Source: Lasiodiplodia sp. COLG20
Taxonomy: Eukaryota; Ascomycota; Dothideomycetes; Botryosphaeriales; Botryosphaeriaceae
Direction: 5' to 3'
NCBI GenBank assembly: GCA_009801085.1
Contig: VNWV01000001.1
Coordinates: 2,418,001 to 2,482,000 of the forward strand
Length of the DNA: 64,000 nt
Below the pieces are notes generated by a model. It searched no databases and was not told the DNA's origin. It saw only the letters and a list, made by a program, of their open reading frames with translations. Shown one piece after another: positions 24,032 through 34,200 of this stretch. The stretch's first letter is position 1. The number at the start of each line of letters is the position of its first letter. The position numbers were made by a program, and so were the translations under genes.

Positions 24032-24420
24032 ATGGACGGGTGAGCCCCAGCCGTGCACCCCAGCCCAGCCGACGGCCACCGCTAACACGCCGGCGCCGCA
24101 GACTCACGGGTGCCGAGCAACGCGAGCTGCAGAGCCGCATGGAGCGCAAGCAGATGAAGGAGTTCATGACGGTGCGCTGAGCGATGGCCTGTTCCCCCCG
24201 GCCTGCCTGCTAATTGGCGCCGCAGATGTACTCCAACCTGGTCCAGCGCTGCTTCGACGACTGCATCAACGACTTCTCCACCAAGTCGCTCGGCTCGCGC
24301 GAGGAGGGCTGCGTGATGAGGTGCGTCGACAAGATCCTCAAGGGCTCCGAGCGGCTCGGCAACCGCTTCCAAGAGCAGAACGCCGCCATGGCTCAGACCG
24401 GCGCCCTCCCCGGCAGGTAG
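24032..24420 (+). CDS. TIM9: Mitochondrial import chaperone Tim9
   Basis: Small Tim protein of the intermembrane space. With Tim10 it escorts hydrophobic precursors to the TIM22 inner-membrane translocase. Three exons: 24032-24039 (only eight bases, ATGGACGG), 24102-24171 and 24226-24420, giving 90 residues, normal for the family. The twin CX3C motif is present: C35-x3-C39 (CFDDC) and C55-x3-C59 (CVMRC), separated by 15 residues including SLGSREEG. The N-terminus [19 protein letters not shown] and the C-terminal [16 protein letters not shown] are both typical. The tiny first exon is required by the phase (GG|A gives Gly3). Confidence 0.96.
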
Positions 24421-25965
24421 ACGCGTCGTGCGTTACGCCGCTCCGCGGCGGCTTCTGTAGCATATCATCGGACGAAAAGGAACAAAATTAAAACACTGTT
24501 GGGGGCGTTATGGTCTATATCTGGATACGCCTGCGTCGGGCAGATTGGTCACCACGGCATGAATTTATAGCAGTCTCCTCTCAGAAGTGCAGCAAGGTTT
24601 CAGCCAACACGGTGCTTATTGTACCAGTGAGTATGAGGGTGCGCGTCTGACTGCAGCCTGTCTGTACAATGCAGCAGCAGGCGTGTCGACTCTTCAGGCC
24701 ATTGGCACTAGCCCGAAAACTGCAATCGGCCTCGTGATGTTTTGATACCGCACGGTCGACTAGCAGTGCGGTGCCTGGAACAAGCGCGATCTAAGCACCC
24801 TGGCGTGTGGCTTTCGCGGATCAACCCACATGGTAGGATCGTATGGTGGTCGTTTAAGCTGTTAGTGGCACAGTCTTCCCGCAAAGCAATCTCCGACCGA
24901 ATATCGCACCAATTGCGCGACCAAGCATTAGGACGCGTACTCGCACGGCCAAAAGTCGAAGATCAGCAGGTACTGACGGGCAGCAATATAGACAGGAAGG
25001 GCTGGATGTTTCTGCAAGTCATAATATGGCCACGCCAAGATGCTTCAGAAACTCGTTTCGCGTTCGGATGTTGCGCTACGTACGAGAAGGTACTTGCATG
25101 ACAGGCTATTGATTAAGCAGTCGCTCAACGGGGATTGCCTGCTTCGTCACGAGAGACAGGCCCTCATTGCATTATATTAATCTCATGGATCGCCTAGCGC
25201 GTTGATGGTGAGTCTCGACCGTCCAAGACGCTTGATCCTTGCAGCGGACCTCCGAACGCGGGTGTGGGCGCCTGCCGACGGAGCGCCTCCGGCTGGAAGA
25301 CGGCAGCGATTGACGGGGGTGCAATCTACGACGCCGTCGCAGAGAAGCGCTTGAACGGCGGCACCCGAAGCGCTCATCCGGACGAGTTGCAGCCCAGTGG
25401 GACCAAAGAACTTGGTCCTCCCAGCCTTTTCCCCTCCACCTGAAGGTAGCTGGATCCAATGTCCGGATGTATCTGCCCGTTTTTCAAACTGACATCCACG
25501 TCCGGACATTTTTTTTCCCCTGCCCACGTCAGCGGGTTTAAACCTGGCGTAGAAGAGCACCATCGCAATTGGAGCTGCTGTTGTTGAGCTGGGCGCACCA
25601 GCCACACGACCGTACGTATTACGAAGCACACGATTCGTAGCTTTGCAGCCGCCGCCACCACCACATGCACTCGCACATAGGTCCGCCTTCCATCTTAGCC
25701 AGTAACCAAATGCCCGATGAGCGTGCCATTCCACGCTGTTGCTGTGGCGCGCGGGCTCAGCCACACTTCAATGACGATCAGCAAGCCAGCTCCAGCAAGC
25801 GCTGCCGCGCCCTTGGCACCCTAGATTTAAAACCACCGGACCCGCCTGACGTGTTCCCTGCTTCACCGGTACCTGCTCGTCATCATCAAAACTGCGAACT
25901 CCCTCAACGTAGCCATCGACTTTAAGCCTCCAACAAAACCTTTTAACAGCTCTCAACCAAACAAG
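24421..25965. other. Spacer between TIM9 and the microprotein gene
   Basis: No gene is recognised. The 193-codon open frame on the minus strand at 25183-25764 has no domain features. The final 60 bases look like a 5' leader (CCAACAAAACC, CTCAACCAAACAAG before an ATG). A TTTTAACAG at 25941-25949 could be the acceptor of a leader intron. Confidence 0.45.
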
Positions 25966-26143
25966 ATGGGTCTGATGTGGACGAAGCACTGGGGTGGACG
26001 CCACGGCGGTAAGCTTGCGCCCTTGGGATTCAAGCTGCAACGAGGGCTAACAAGCTGCAGGCGGCGGCATCATTGTTGACAAGCACGGCGTGCGCAGAGC
26101 GCCGTTCCGCATTAGTTTCGGCAAATTTAGCTGCTTCCGCTGA
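25966..26143 (+). CDS. Spliced 41-residue microprotein, family not recognised
   Basis: Two exons, 25966-26008 and 26061-26143, encode 41 residues. The 52-nt intron has textbook fungal signals: donor GGTAAGC, branch GGGCTAACA and acceptor CTGCAG. The phase fits, and the start context CAAACAAGATGG is good. The protein begins MGLMWTKHWGGRHG, passes through a Gly run (14-17) and ends in a basic/aromatic tail (GVRRAPFRISFGKFSCFR). It has no signal peptide or membrane helix. Gly2, Thr6 and Lys7 fit the N-myristoylation pattern MGxxxS/T, so a membrane-tethered peptide is possible (inference). I do not recognise the family. A second well-formed intron candidate (26191-26252) lies just after the stop, perhaps in the 3' UTR. 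Confidence 0.6.
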
Positions 26144-27004
26144 TGGCAGCAAATGGCCGCGCGCCTGACGAATCCATGGCGTTGAGAAAGGTCAGTAGTA
26201 AAGATATCTGTTTATGCGGCCTCGTCTGAGCTAAGCTGACCGCCAACTGCAGAGCAGGCAAACTACTGGATACCCCACAAATAATGCTCATGCACGCCGC
26301 TTCATTCTCAATGCCGAAGCCCGAAGATAACCTGATCACGATCCATACTCAACATTCGATGACGATATTCATGCCTTTACGCACGCCACGCTTGGACACA
26401 AGAGTCTGCAGACGGGGAGGCTGTATGCTCGGTGATAGGCAGAACAGGTGGGGTTGCCAAGAGCTTTCTGAGCAACACCCACTCCCAGCTAGCTATTTAC
26501 GAGAATGATACTCTTCACCTTTTGTGCCTGGATTATCTCGCGGGAACGCTCCGTGCCCTGAGAGTTGCCGATCAAAGGCGGCATGAACTGATAATGGGGA
26601 AATTAACGCACAATGATAATATGATCGACGGTTAAGAGAAAACAATTCTTGTATATGGCTCTCGACTTCACATGGGTGAAACACGATCTGCGTATAGCTA
26701 GGTGGAGGCTGTGCACGGCTGGCCGGTCAGGTTTTCAGCAGGTAGTATTGGTGATGCGCGCCCAGGCGCGCTACTGCCAGTCAGAGCGGGACGAAAGGTA
26801 TGACATCATCGCACCGCCACACAGTGCAGGGATCGTCTAATTTTCGCTGCGTGAATTGCGGGGGAGGCACCAGCACGCAAGCACATCACTCACTACCTGC
26901 AAAGGCGCTCCTTCGCTGCTGCTTATCCAGAATTGCCGATTGGCGGTTAGCCAACATTGCTTCTTTCCATCACTTGCAGCATCAGCACTCAGCAGCCACC
27001 AGCC
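26144..27004. other. Spacer, probable 3' UTR of microprotein and promoter of racemase gene
   Basis: No coding gene is seen. A GTCAGT...GCTGAC...CTGCAG element at 26191-26252 looks like an intron in a transcribed region. The final bases before 27005 (CAGCACTCAGCAGCCACCAGCC) look like a leader. Confidence 0.45.
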
Positions 27005-27922
27005 ATGACGGCATCAAAGCGTTCCATCCTGATCATCAACCCTAATTCCACCGCCTCCATGACCCAGGGTCTGGAGCCTCTCGTCCAAGCTCTGGGCTTT
27101 CATGATGTACGTCCCCGCCCATCGTATCCAGCCCAAAACGGAAATTCCCAACAGCAGCTCCACCTGGAGCAATTCTCTCTACAAACAACAACTCCACCGC
27201 TATAGCTATAGTCCACAAGAAACAAAATAATAAAATGAAAAATAACCCCGCACTAAATCCCTGCACTCGAGAGATAGTCTACCACCCATGCCTTCTTCAC
27301 CGCACCCTCAGGCCCCCCCTCTATCAACAACGAACAAGATGGCGCCGCCTCGACGACGCACAGCCTTCCCGCACTCCGGCCGCTGTTGGCCTTGCATGAT
27401 GCCTTTCTCGTCGCATGCTACTCGCCCCACCCGCTGGTAGGTGCTTTGAAAGCCGAGCTCGCGCAAAACGGCATCAGCAAGCCTGTCACGGGTATCTTCG
27501 AAGCCAGCGTCGCAACTGCCCTGCAGGTCATCGCACCAAAGCAGAAGTTCGGCATCGTCAGCACGGGCAAGGTCTGGGAGGAGATCCTGGGGGAGGCAGT
27601 CGTAGGATTTTTGGGCTTGGAAGGAGGAAAGGGGAAGAGGTTTGCTGGAACAGAGACGACTGGGTTGACTGCAACGGAGCTGCATGAGGTGGAGGCGGGA
27701 GAGGTGAGGAGGAGGATGATGGAGGCGACAAAGAGGTTGGTCAGGAGGGGCGACGTTGGCGCCGTGTGCTTGGGGTGTGCGGGGATGGCGGGGATGAATG
27801 AGATGGTAAGGGAAGCGTGCGTGGAAGAGTTGGGAGAGGAGGAAGGTAAGAAGGTGTTTATTGTCGATGGGGTTCAGGCCGGTGTAGCGTGGTTGGAGGG
27901 AATGATGAGGATAAGTGCCTAG
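27005..27922 (+). CDS. DCG1: Dcg1-like Asp/Glu/hydantoin racemase family protein
   Basis: Two exons, 27005-27106 and 27278-27922, encode 248 residues, the length of yeast Dcg1. The N-terminal strand SILIINPNSTASMTQGL is the family hallmark. The second exon resumes in phase at HAFFTAPSGPPSINNEQD, then DAFLVACYSPHPLV with the first active-site-type Cys (C81). Later come GIFEASVATALQ and the second Cys in CLGCAGMAGMNEM (C201). Both cysteines of the two-base racemase mechanism are therefore present. Yeast DCG1 is linked to allantoin/nitrogen metabolism, but the substrate here is unproven. The 171-nt intron has a GTACGT donor and GATAG acceptor, and the protein lines up on both sides of it. Confidence 0.9.
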
Positions 27923-29340
27923 GTGAAACGAATTGTGAAGATGTTATGATACAGCCAGGGGCGAGTAGTCGACTCGGCTATATCATGAAAGTAGGTTTTT
28001 TTCAAGTGAAGCGGGTCCCTATCGAGGAAGCTGTGGCTCTTCTACCGGTGTCATTCTTCGTAATTCTACCTGCCTAGGTAGGATGTTGTTGTTCATCAAA
28101 GGAAGAGATCCGTTGCGCACTGGCACAGCGATAATCAGTCAGCTTCAGGCGTTTGGCTATATCATCGTCCGATTCGCTAGGAAGCCAATGCTAATCATCA
28201 ATATAAATGTGGCATTGCCTGCTCCTAGACTAAGCACAAGGACGCTACACTCTTCCTATATAGCCTCCTAAAGCAATCGTCCGGACGTAGGTAGAAGATG
28301 TGAAATTTACAAAGGCCTAGATGTTGAGTTTGACTATTTATAAATCAGGGGGTAGCAGTTCTCAGGGGAGACATCTTGAGAAGGGCTAGTTTCATCAATG
28401 ACTCGCTGCGGTGCCAGTAATATTCCACTCCTCTGGTTAAGGGTCTACTCTGCTGCCTGAGTTGGATTTTTATCGGCACTTAGGTACCGACAAGGTTATC
28501 CTTTCGGTAGTCGTTGCGGTTCTCTAGTTGGATGCCTTTCCGGAATGCGCGGCGCAGCGTAGGTAGCTATTGAGGTGGCCTTGCCAAGGGCGCCAAACCC
28601 GAGTCGAGATGACTAGTGAGGACGAACCACAAGAAAGCGGGGGAAGCAAACTACTGGTGAGCAGCCACGGAACCATCAACATAGCCTGACGCTAGAAATC
28701 GAGAGCCGGGGAGGCTGAGCAGGCAGCCATCTTTTTTCGGAACTACCGACGGTACACGATGCCTCCTGGCCGACCACGGCAAGACAAATAATGTTACGAG
28801 TGTGTCTGCAAGCGCGCGACGGACTCGAGCGAGAAGCCTGCCGGCGCTCTGTGCTACCGACTGACCGGCAGCCAGAGGAAAAAGATAGTTTGGCTGGAAC
28901 CTAGATTGGTCCGTGGCGCGAGCATGTCACGATGGCTGGGGTGATGGGTTGATGTCGGGCAGCGCAGATCAGCGCCGGGCTGTGGCCGCATGTGACAGCG
29001 GCGTCATCCATGCGCCGCGCGCTGCTCAACTGACTGAGGGGGTTCGAGGTCGAAGCACCACGCGCTCCCGTATCCTCCTATTTCTACTTGTCACCGCCCA
29101 AGGCCGCTCGTTTAAGCTCCAGAGTCTCTTCACGCGCCCACGATTTACGCTTGCTTGCCTTCTGTCCCGCCGCTCTAGCTTCAGCCTCGCCGCAGGAACC
29201 CCGCGACGCCTGCGCGCACACGTCCGCCAAACGACCAGCCCGAGACAGCGCCTTCTTCGGAAACACGCCTCCGCGCTTCTTTCCGACAGGCCCAGTCAGC
29301 AGGCAGCCGCCGCCCTCCGGCTGCTCAATCCGCCTCCGCC
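27923..29340. other. Spacer with a possible zinc-cluster relic
   Basis: No intact gene is seen. Around 28759-28900 the + strand reads a short frame with Cys/Arg/Lys spacing reminiscent of a decayed Zn2Cys6 N-terminus, interrupted by a stop. See findings. The C/T-rich stretch from 29060 on is the probable leader of the GGPP synthase gene. Confidence 0.4.
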
Positions 29341-30688
29341 ATGGCGACCCAGAGCTTCCAGTCCCCCAACGCCATTCCGCCGCGCACCTCCTCGAACGGC
29401 ATCTTCACCGCCCACGCCTCTCCCCCGCGCCCCGTCCTGCGCCCGCTCTCCGAGATCGACTGGATTTCGTCGTCCAAGAAGAATTCGCTTCTCTCGATGC
29501 GCGCCTCCTCGCTCTCCCCCCCGCAGTCGCCCTCCCAACAAACCCATACATACCCTGTCCCCATGACGCCGCCCCCGCCCGACCCGTTGAGGAACATCAG
29601 CGACGAGCTGATATACGGAAAAGGCTCTGGATGGTCTGAGGAGAAGGAGAAAATATTGCTGGGCCCCTACGAGTACCTGTACGGCAACCCGGGCAAGGAC
29701 ATTCGCAGCCAGATGATCGCCGCCTTCAACGCCTGGCTGCAGGTGCCGGAGAAGTCGCTGGAGATAATCACAAGTGTTGTGGGAATGCTGCACACCGCCT
29801 CGTTACTGTGAGCCACAGTCCTCTACTTCTGCCAGCTTAGTCCGACAGCCTTTCGAAATACTAATTGGGGGAATTGCAGAGTCGACGATGTGGAAGACAG
29901 CTCGATGCTTCGTCGTGGCGTGCCTGTCGCCAACAGCATATTCGGCACCGCTCAGACTATCAACAGCGCAAACTACGTCTACTTCCTCGCCCTCCAAGCA
30001 CTGTCCCAGCTACAAAACCCGACCGTGATGGCCGTCTTCACCGAGGAGCTGCTGAACCTGCATCGAGGGCAGGGCATGGACCTGTTCTGGCGCGACACGT
30101 TGACCTGCCCGAGTGAGGCCGACTACCTGGAGATGGTGGGCAACAAGACGGGCGGCCTGTTCCGCTTGGCAATCAAGCTGATGCAGGCTGAATCGGCTCG
30201 AGATCTGTACGTATTCTCCCTCCTAATCCTCGTTATAATGAGGCTTGAGAACCAAGCTTCTAACTCCACCTCTCTCTCAAATCAGAAACTGCGTTCCACT
30301 CGTCAACACCATCGGCCTCCTCTACCAGATCCTCGACGATCACCTGAACCTGCGCTCGGAGCGACTCTCGGCACAGAAGGGTTTCGCCGAGGACCTGACC
30401 GAGGGCAAGTTTTCCTTCCCCGTCATCCACGCCATCCGCGCCGACCCGGCCAACCTCGTGCTCGTCAACGTGCTCAAGCAGAAGACGGCCGATCCGGAGG
30501 TCAAGAAGTACGCCGTCGCGTACATGGAGCGCAAGGGCAGCTTCGAGTACAGCGCCCGCTGCATCGGAGAGCTGCGCGAGAAAGCGTTGCAACTTGTTGA
30601 AGAGGTCGAGGCGGCCGCCGGCGAGCTGGGCGGCCAGGAGGGCGCTGAGGGCGTGCGGGCGATTCTGGAGAGGATGAAAGTCGAGTAA
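29341..30688 (+). CDS. BTS1: Geranylgeranyl diphosphate synthase
   Basis: Trans-prenyltransferase that makes C20 GGPP from FPP and IPP for protein prenylation and isoprenoids. Exons are 29341-29807, 29880-30206 and 30286-30688, giving 398 residues. A disordered Ser/Pro-rich leader (about 1-85) precedes the catalytic fold. First Asp-rich motif: D158-D159-V-E-D162 ([13 protein letters not shown]). Second: D282-D283-H-L-N ([10 protein letters not shown]). [12 protein letters not shown] and [10 protein letters not shown] lie between them, and [19 protein letters not shown] follows. All match fungal GGPP synthases. Both introns interrupt codons in phase 2, and the protein reads through cleanly. 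No terpene cyclase lies nearby, so a primary-metabolism role is more likely than a secondary-metabolite one. Confidence 0.95.
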
Positions 30689-31246
30689 AGTTAAGTGTGT
30701 TATGCTCTGTTTATTCATCACCCGAGCAGAGTAAGTATTGTTCAGTTCGAGTGTCTCATAGCACGGGGAAAGCCGCATTACTTGCAGCGTGATATCTGGA
30801 TAACACGACGTGCATTTTGGGATTTGGCAAAACGGAGGTTGACATTTATGGCGCATGGTTACGGAGGTTCTACGAGTGACATATGATATCCAGCATGGGG
30901 GACTTACGCACACGATTGTGTAGCATTTTTCGGTCTGACGGAATCAATCAATGGCTTGAGAGACAAGAAGACAGGTTTCAATACGAAAGAGCCGTAAATA
31001 TTCAAAAACACGAATTCATACAGAAACGATGATACTTCAAAAATGAAAGCAAAGGGCTGCCTACACGCTCTCTGCCATGCATTACATCCCTACCGCCCGC
31101 TTAGAACGCCTAAATCACTAACTTTTGTCTCCTAGACGCGGCTGCGTACAAACAGCAACCACTCTTCTTTATACAGCAAGGAAACGGGTCTTTACAAGCC
31201 CTCCTCCCGGGAATCCGCTACCAAATAAGGTTTTTTTTCCACCAAC
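30689..31246. other. Spacer between convergent GGPPS and RRP5
   Basis: It holds the two 3' ends. Nothing else is recognised. Confidence 0.5.
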
Positions 31247-34200
31247 TTATTCCTCATCGCTCTCCTCGTCGCCCTTACCCTCCCTCAACCTTTCCGCGTA
31301 CTCCTTCGCCAACGCCTCGACGCGCGCCTTGCTCTTCTTGTCGCCGTTCGTCTCCTCCCACTCGGCCCAGCGCTTGAACACGAAGCGAGCCCTGCGCGCC
31401 TTCATCTTGGCCTGGGCCATGCGCTCGTACAGGGCGCGGACGTTCTGCTTCTCGCCCTTGCTGCGCTCGAGGTCGACGAACATGTCCCACAGGTCCCAGC
31501 GCTTGGGGAAGGTGGCGAGCAGGCCCTCGAAGACGGTGCGGCCGCGCTCGGCGTCGCCGTGCGGCGACGTGAACTCGAGCGCGCCGAACTTGGCCGTCAG
31601 GTGGCGGTGGTGGTGCGGTGGGACCGACTGCGTGGCGCGGGCGAGTAGTGCGCGGGCGCGGTCCGGCTGCGCCTGGGTCGTCATCAGGAAGGTGGCGTAG
31701 TTGAGCCAGAAGGACGGGTTGGGCGTGATGGATTTGATCTTGGTCATGCGCTGGAAGAGGTCGTCGGCTTTCTGTGAGGAGAGATAAATGTTAGCACTCT
31801 GTTTCTTGTACCCAGTTCGCTTTTGCAAACTTCAGGGGTTGTGTTTGGAACTTACGCTATGGCGGCCGGTGCTAGTGTAGATGGTGATGAGCTTGTTGTG
31901 CATCTCTTCCGAATCGCAATACTCGCATGCCCGCTTAAAGGTCTCGTCCACAGCGTCGTCATTACCCTGCTCGATCTCGAGGTTGAGAAGAGCAGTCCAG
32001 ATGTTCGCCTTCTCGTCCTGCTCGCGGATGTTGATGGTCTTCAATGCACGCTCGCCAATCTCGCGGGCTTTTTGGACCTCGTTGAGTCCGATCTGGAAGG
32101 CCATGTACTGCATCCACAGGGTGCTGTTGTTCGGGTCTCCTAGCAGAAGACGTTCGAAATCGGCAACGGACTGCGGGCCGTGAACGTCCAGGTCGCCGGT
32201 GCGGTCTTCCTTGATGGTCGGCTTCTTGCTCTTCTTTTTCTTCTTCGTCGTTGCATCGTCATCGGAGTCGTCCGCCTGGGTGTTCTCCTTCGCGAGGGAG
32301 TTACCAGTCCAGTCGAAGCCAGACGTGCTGAGACCGTCCACGGGCTTAGACGGAGCCGAGTCAACATCCATATCGTCTGAAGACTCATCCTCCTCCTCCG
32401 AATCGCTTTCGATGTCCTTGACGTTGGAAAGGTCGATCTCAGCATCATCCATCTCCTCGTCCTCATCACTGTCTTCCATATCGAGCTCGACACCGCCCTC
32501 CTCATCACTATCCTCATCGTCAGAAGACATGTTCTTGAGGTACGAAGCCTTGAGTCCAAAGTTGACTTTGCGCTTCTCCTTGTCAACCTTCAAAACAACG
32601 GCCTTGACGAGGTCACCCTCCGTGTAGAGCTTCCGCACGTCTTCAACTGCCTGGTCGGCAATCTCACTCCGATGGCACAGACCACTGACGTTCTTTGAGT
32701 TGTCGACGACAATGAAGACACCGAAATCTTCAACCTTGCGGACTTTTCCAGTGATGACCATGCCGGCCTTCATGTCCTCAAAAGTGAGAGGTGGGACATA
32801 GTCCTTGTCAAGCACACTAGCCTTCAGCGACATCTGCACATGGTTCAGTTGCGGATCGACCTGGAGGATTTTGCCCTTGACGAGCTGATCAACCTCGAAT
32901 GCTGACTTCCAGTCCTTGATATATGAGTCCGAGAGATCGGAAATCCGGACGAAGGCGGTGACGCTGGGACCAAGGCTAACGAACAGACCCTTCTCAGCTA
33001 CATTCTTGACAAAGCCACGCACCACGTCGTTGACTTTAAGCTGCCTGATGTTGGCAACCTGAGGATCCTTGACTGGAAGCGAAGAGCTGAGGATCTTGGA
33101 CGGCCTCTTTGTGATGTGAACCTTCTTGTTCGGTGCGTCGACATCGAGAACGCAAACACGAACGACATCATTCTTGCTGTAGATCGTGGGGTTGGCCCGT
33201 GCATAGTCGTCGCTGAACTCCGTAAGGGTTACTGGTGCGGAAACGGTTTCGCTGAGCTGGACCATAATGTTGCGCTCCGTAACCTTTGTCACACGGCCTG
33301 GAAGGATCATGCCAGGAGTGAGATCCTTGAATGTAGCAGGCTTGACCGTAGAGTCCGAAGTCGCGGTAAGGTCAAGACGGTTTGTTGCAGCATCAACATT
33401 CTTGACGCGGACCTTGATGGCGGAGCCGACGGGGAAGTTTGCCGCAACGTCATTGAGAAGAGAAACATCATCCGCTAAATCCATGAAACCAATACGACCG
33501 CGAATGTTCGGGGTGATGTTGACCCAAACAAAGTTCTGAGCAATGTTGTTGACAAAAGCAATGTGCGAAGAGCCAACAGCCAGCTTCTCCAGGGTGAGAA
33601 GTTCCGACTCCTTGGACAGCTTGGTAGCCTTAGCCGTCAACTCAAACACAGGAACCTTGCTGGTGCGGTGAGAGATCGGAAGGAAACGGTGGTTTCTTGC
33701 GTCGTGGATTCCAATGACTCTGACGGGGATGTTCTGCTTGGCCTTGAACTGACGAAGAGGGTGCTTGTTGTCCTTGATATGGTCCCAGTCGTCGAAAGCC
33801 TCTGACGCATCAACACGTCCGAAGATGTTTTCTGCGATTTGGACGTTCAGTTGGGTCTCCTTGACGGACGTGATGCGTGCGGTCGTAAGCTTGCCAAACG
33901 AAAGATCGGAGATGGTCTTGCAATTTTCGTCGATGGGGTTGATCAGCGGGTCATCAGTCACTGGACCCTTCGCAGTCTTTGATGAGGTCTTTTCAGAAGA
34001 CTGAGGGTCCTTCATCGTGATGAGGAAGCGGCGCTGCCTCTCATCGACATTGAGAACACGACCAGTGACCGATGAATCATTTTGAAGGCCGTATCCAACC
34101 GTCTTGTGCATGTCCTCCTTCATTTGGGACTTCAGCAGCAAACCAACCAAGCCATCGGCAAATTCAACGAAGACACGCTGCTCGTTAATGTTACGAACAA

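Noticed and set aside
29341..30688. GGPP synthase as the core of a diterpene cluster
   Set aside because: No cyclase, P450 or prenyltransferase partner lies nearby. Neighbours are a racemase-family gene and RRP5.
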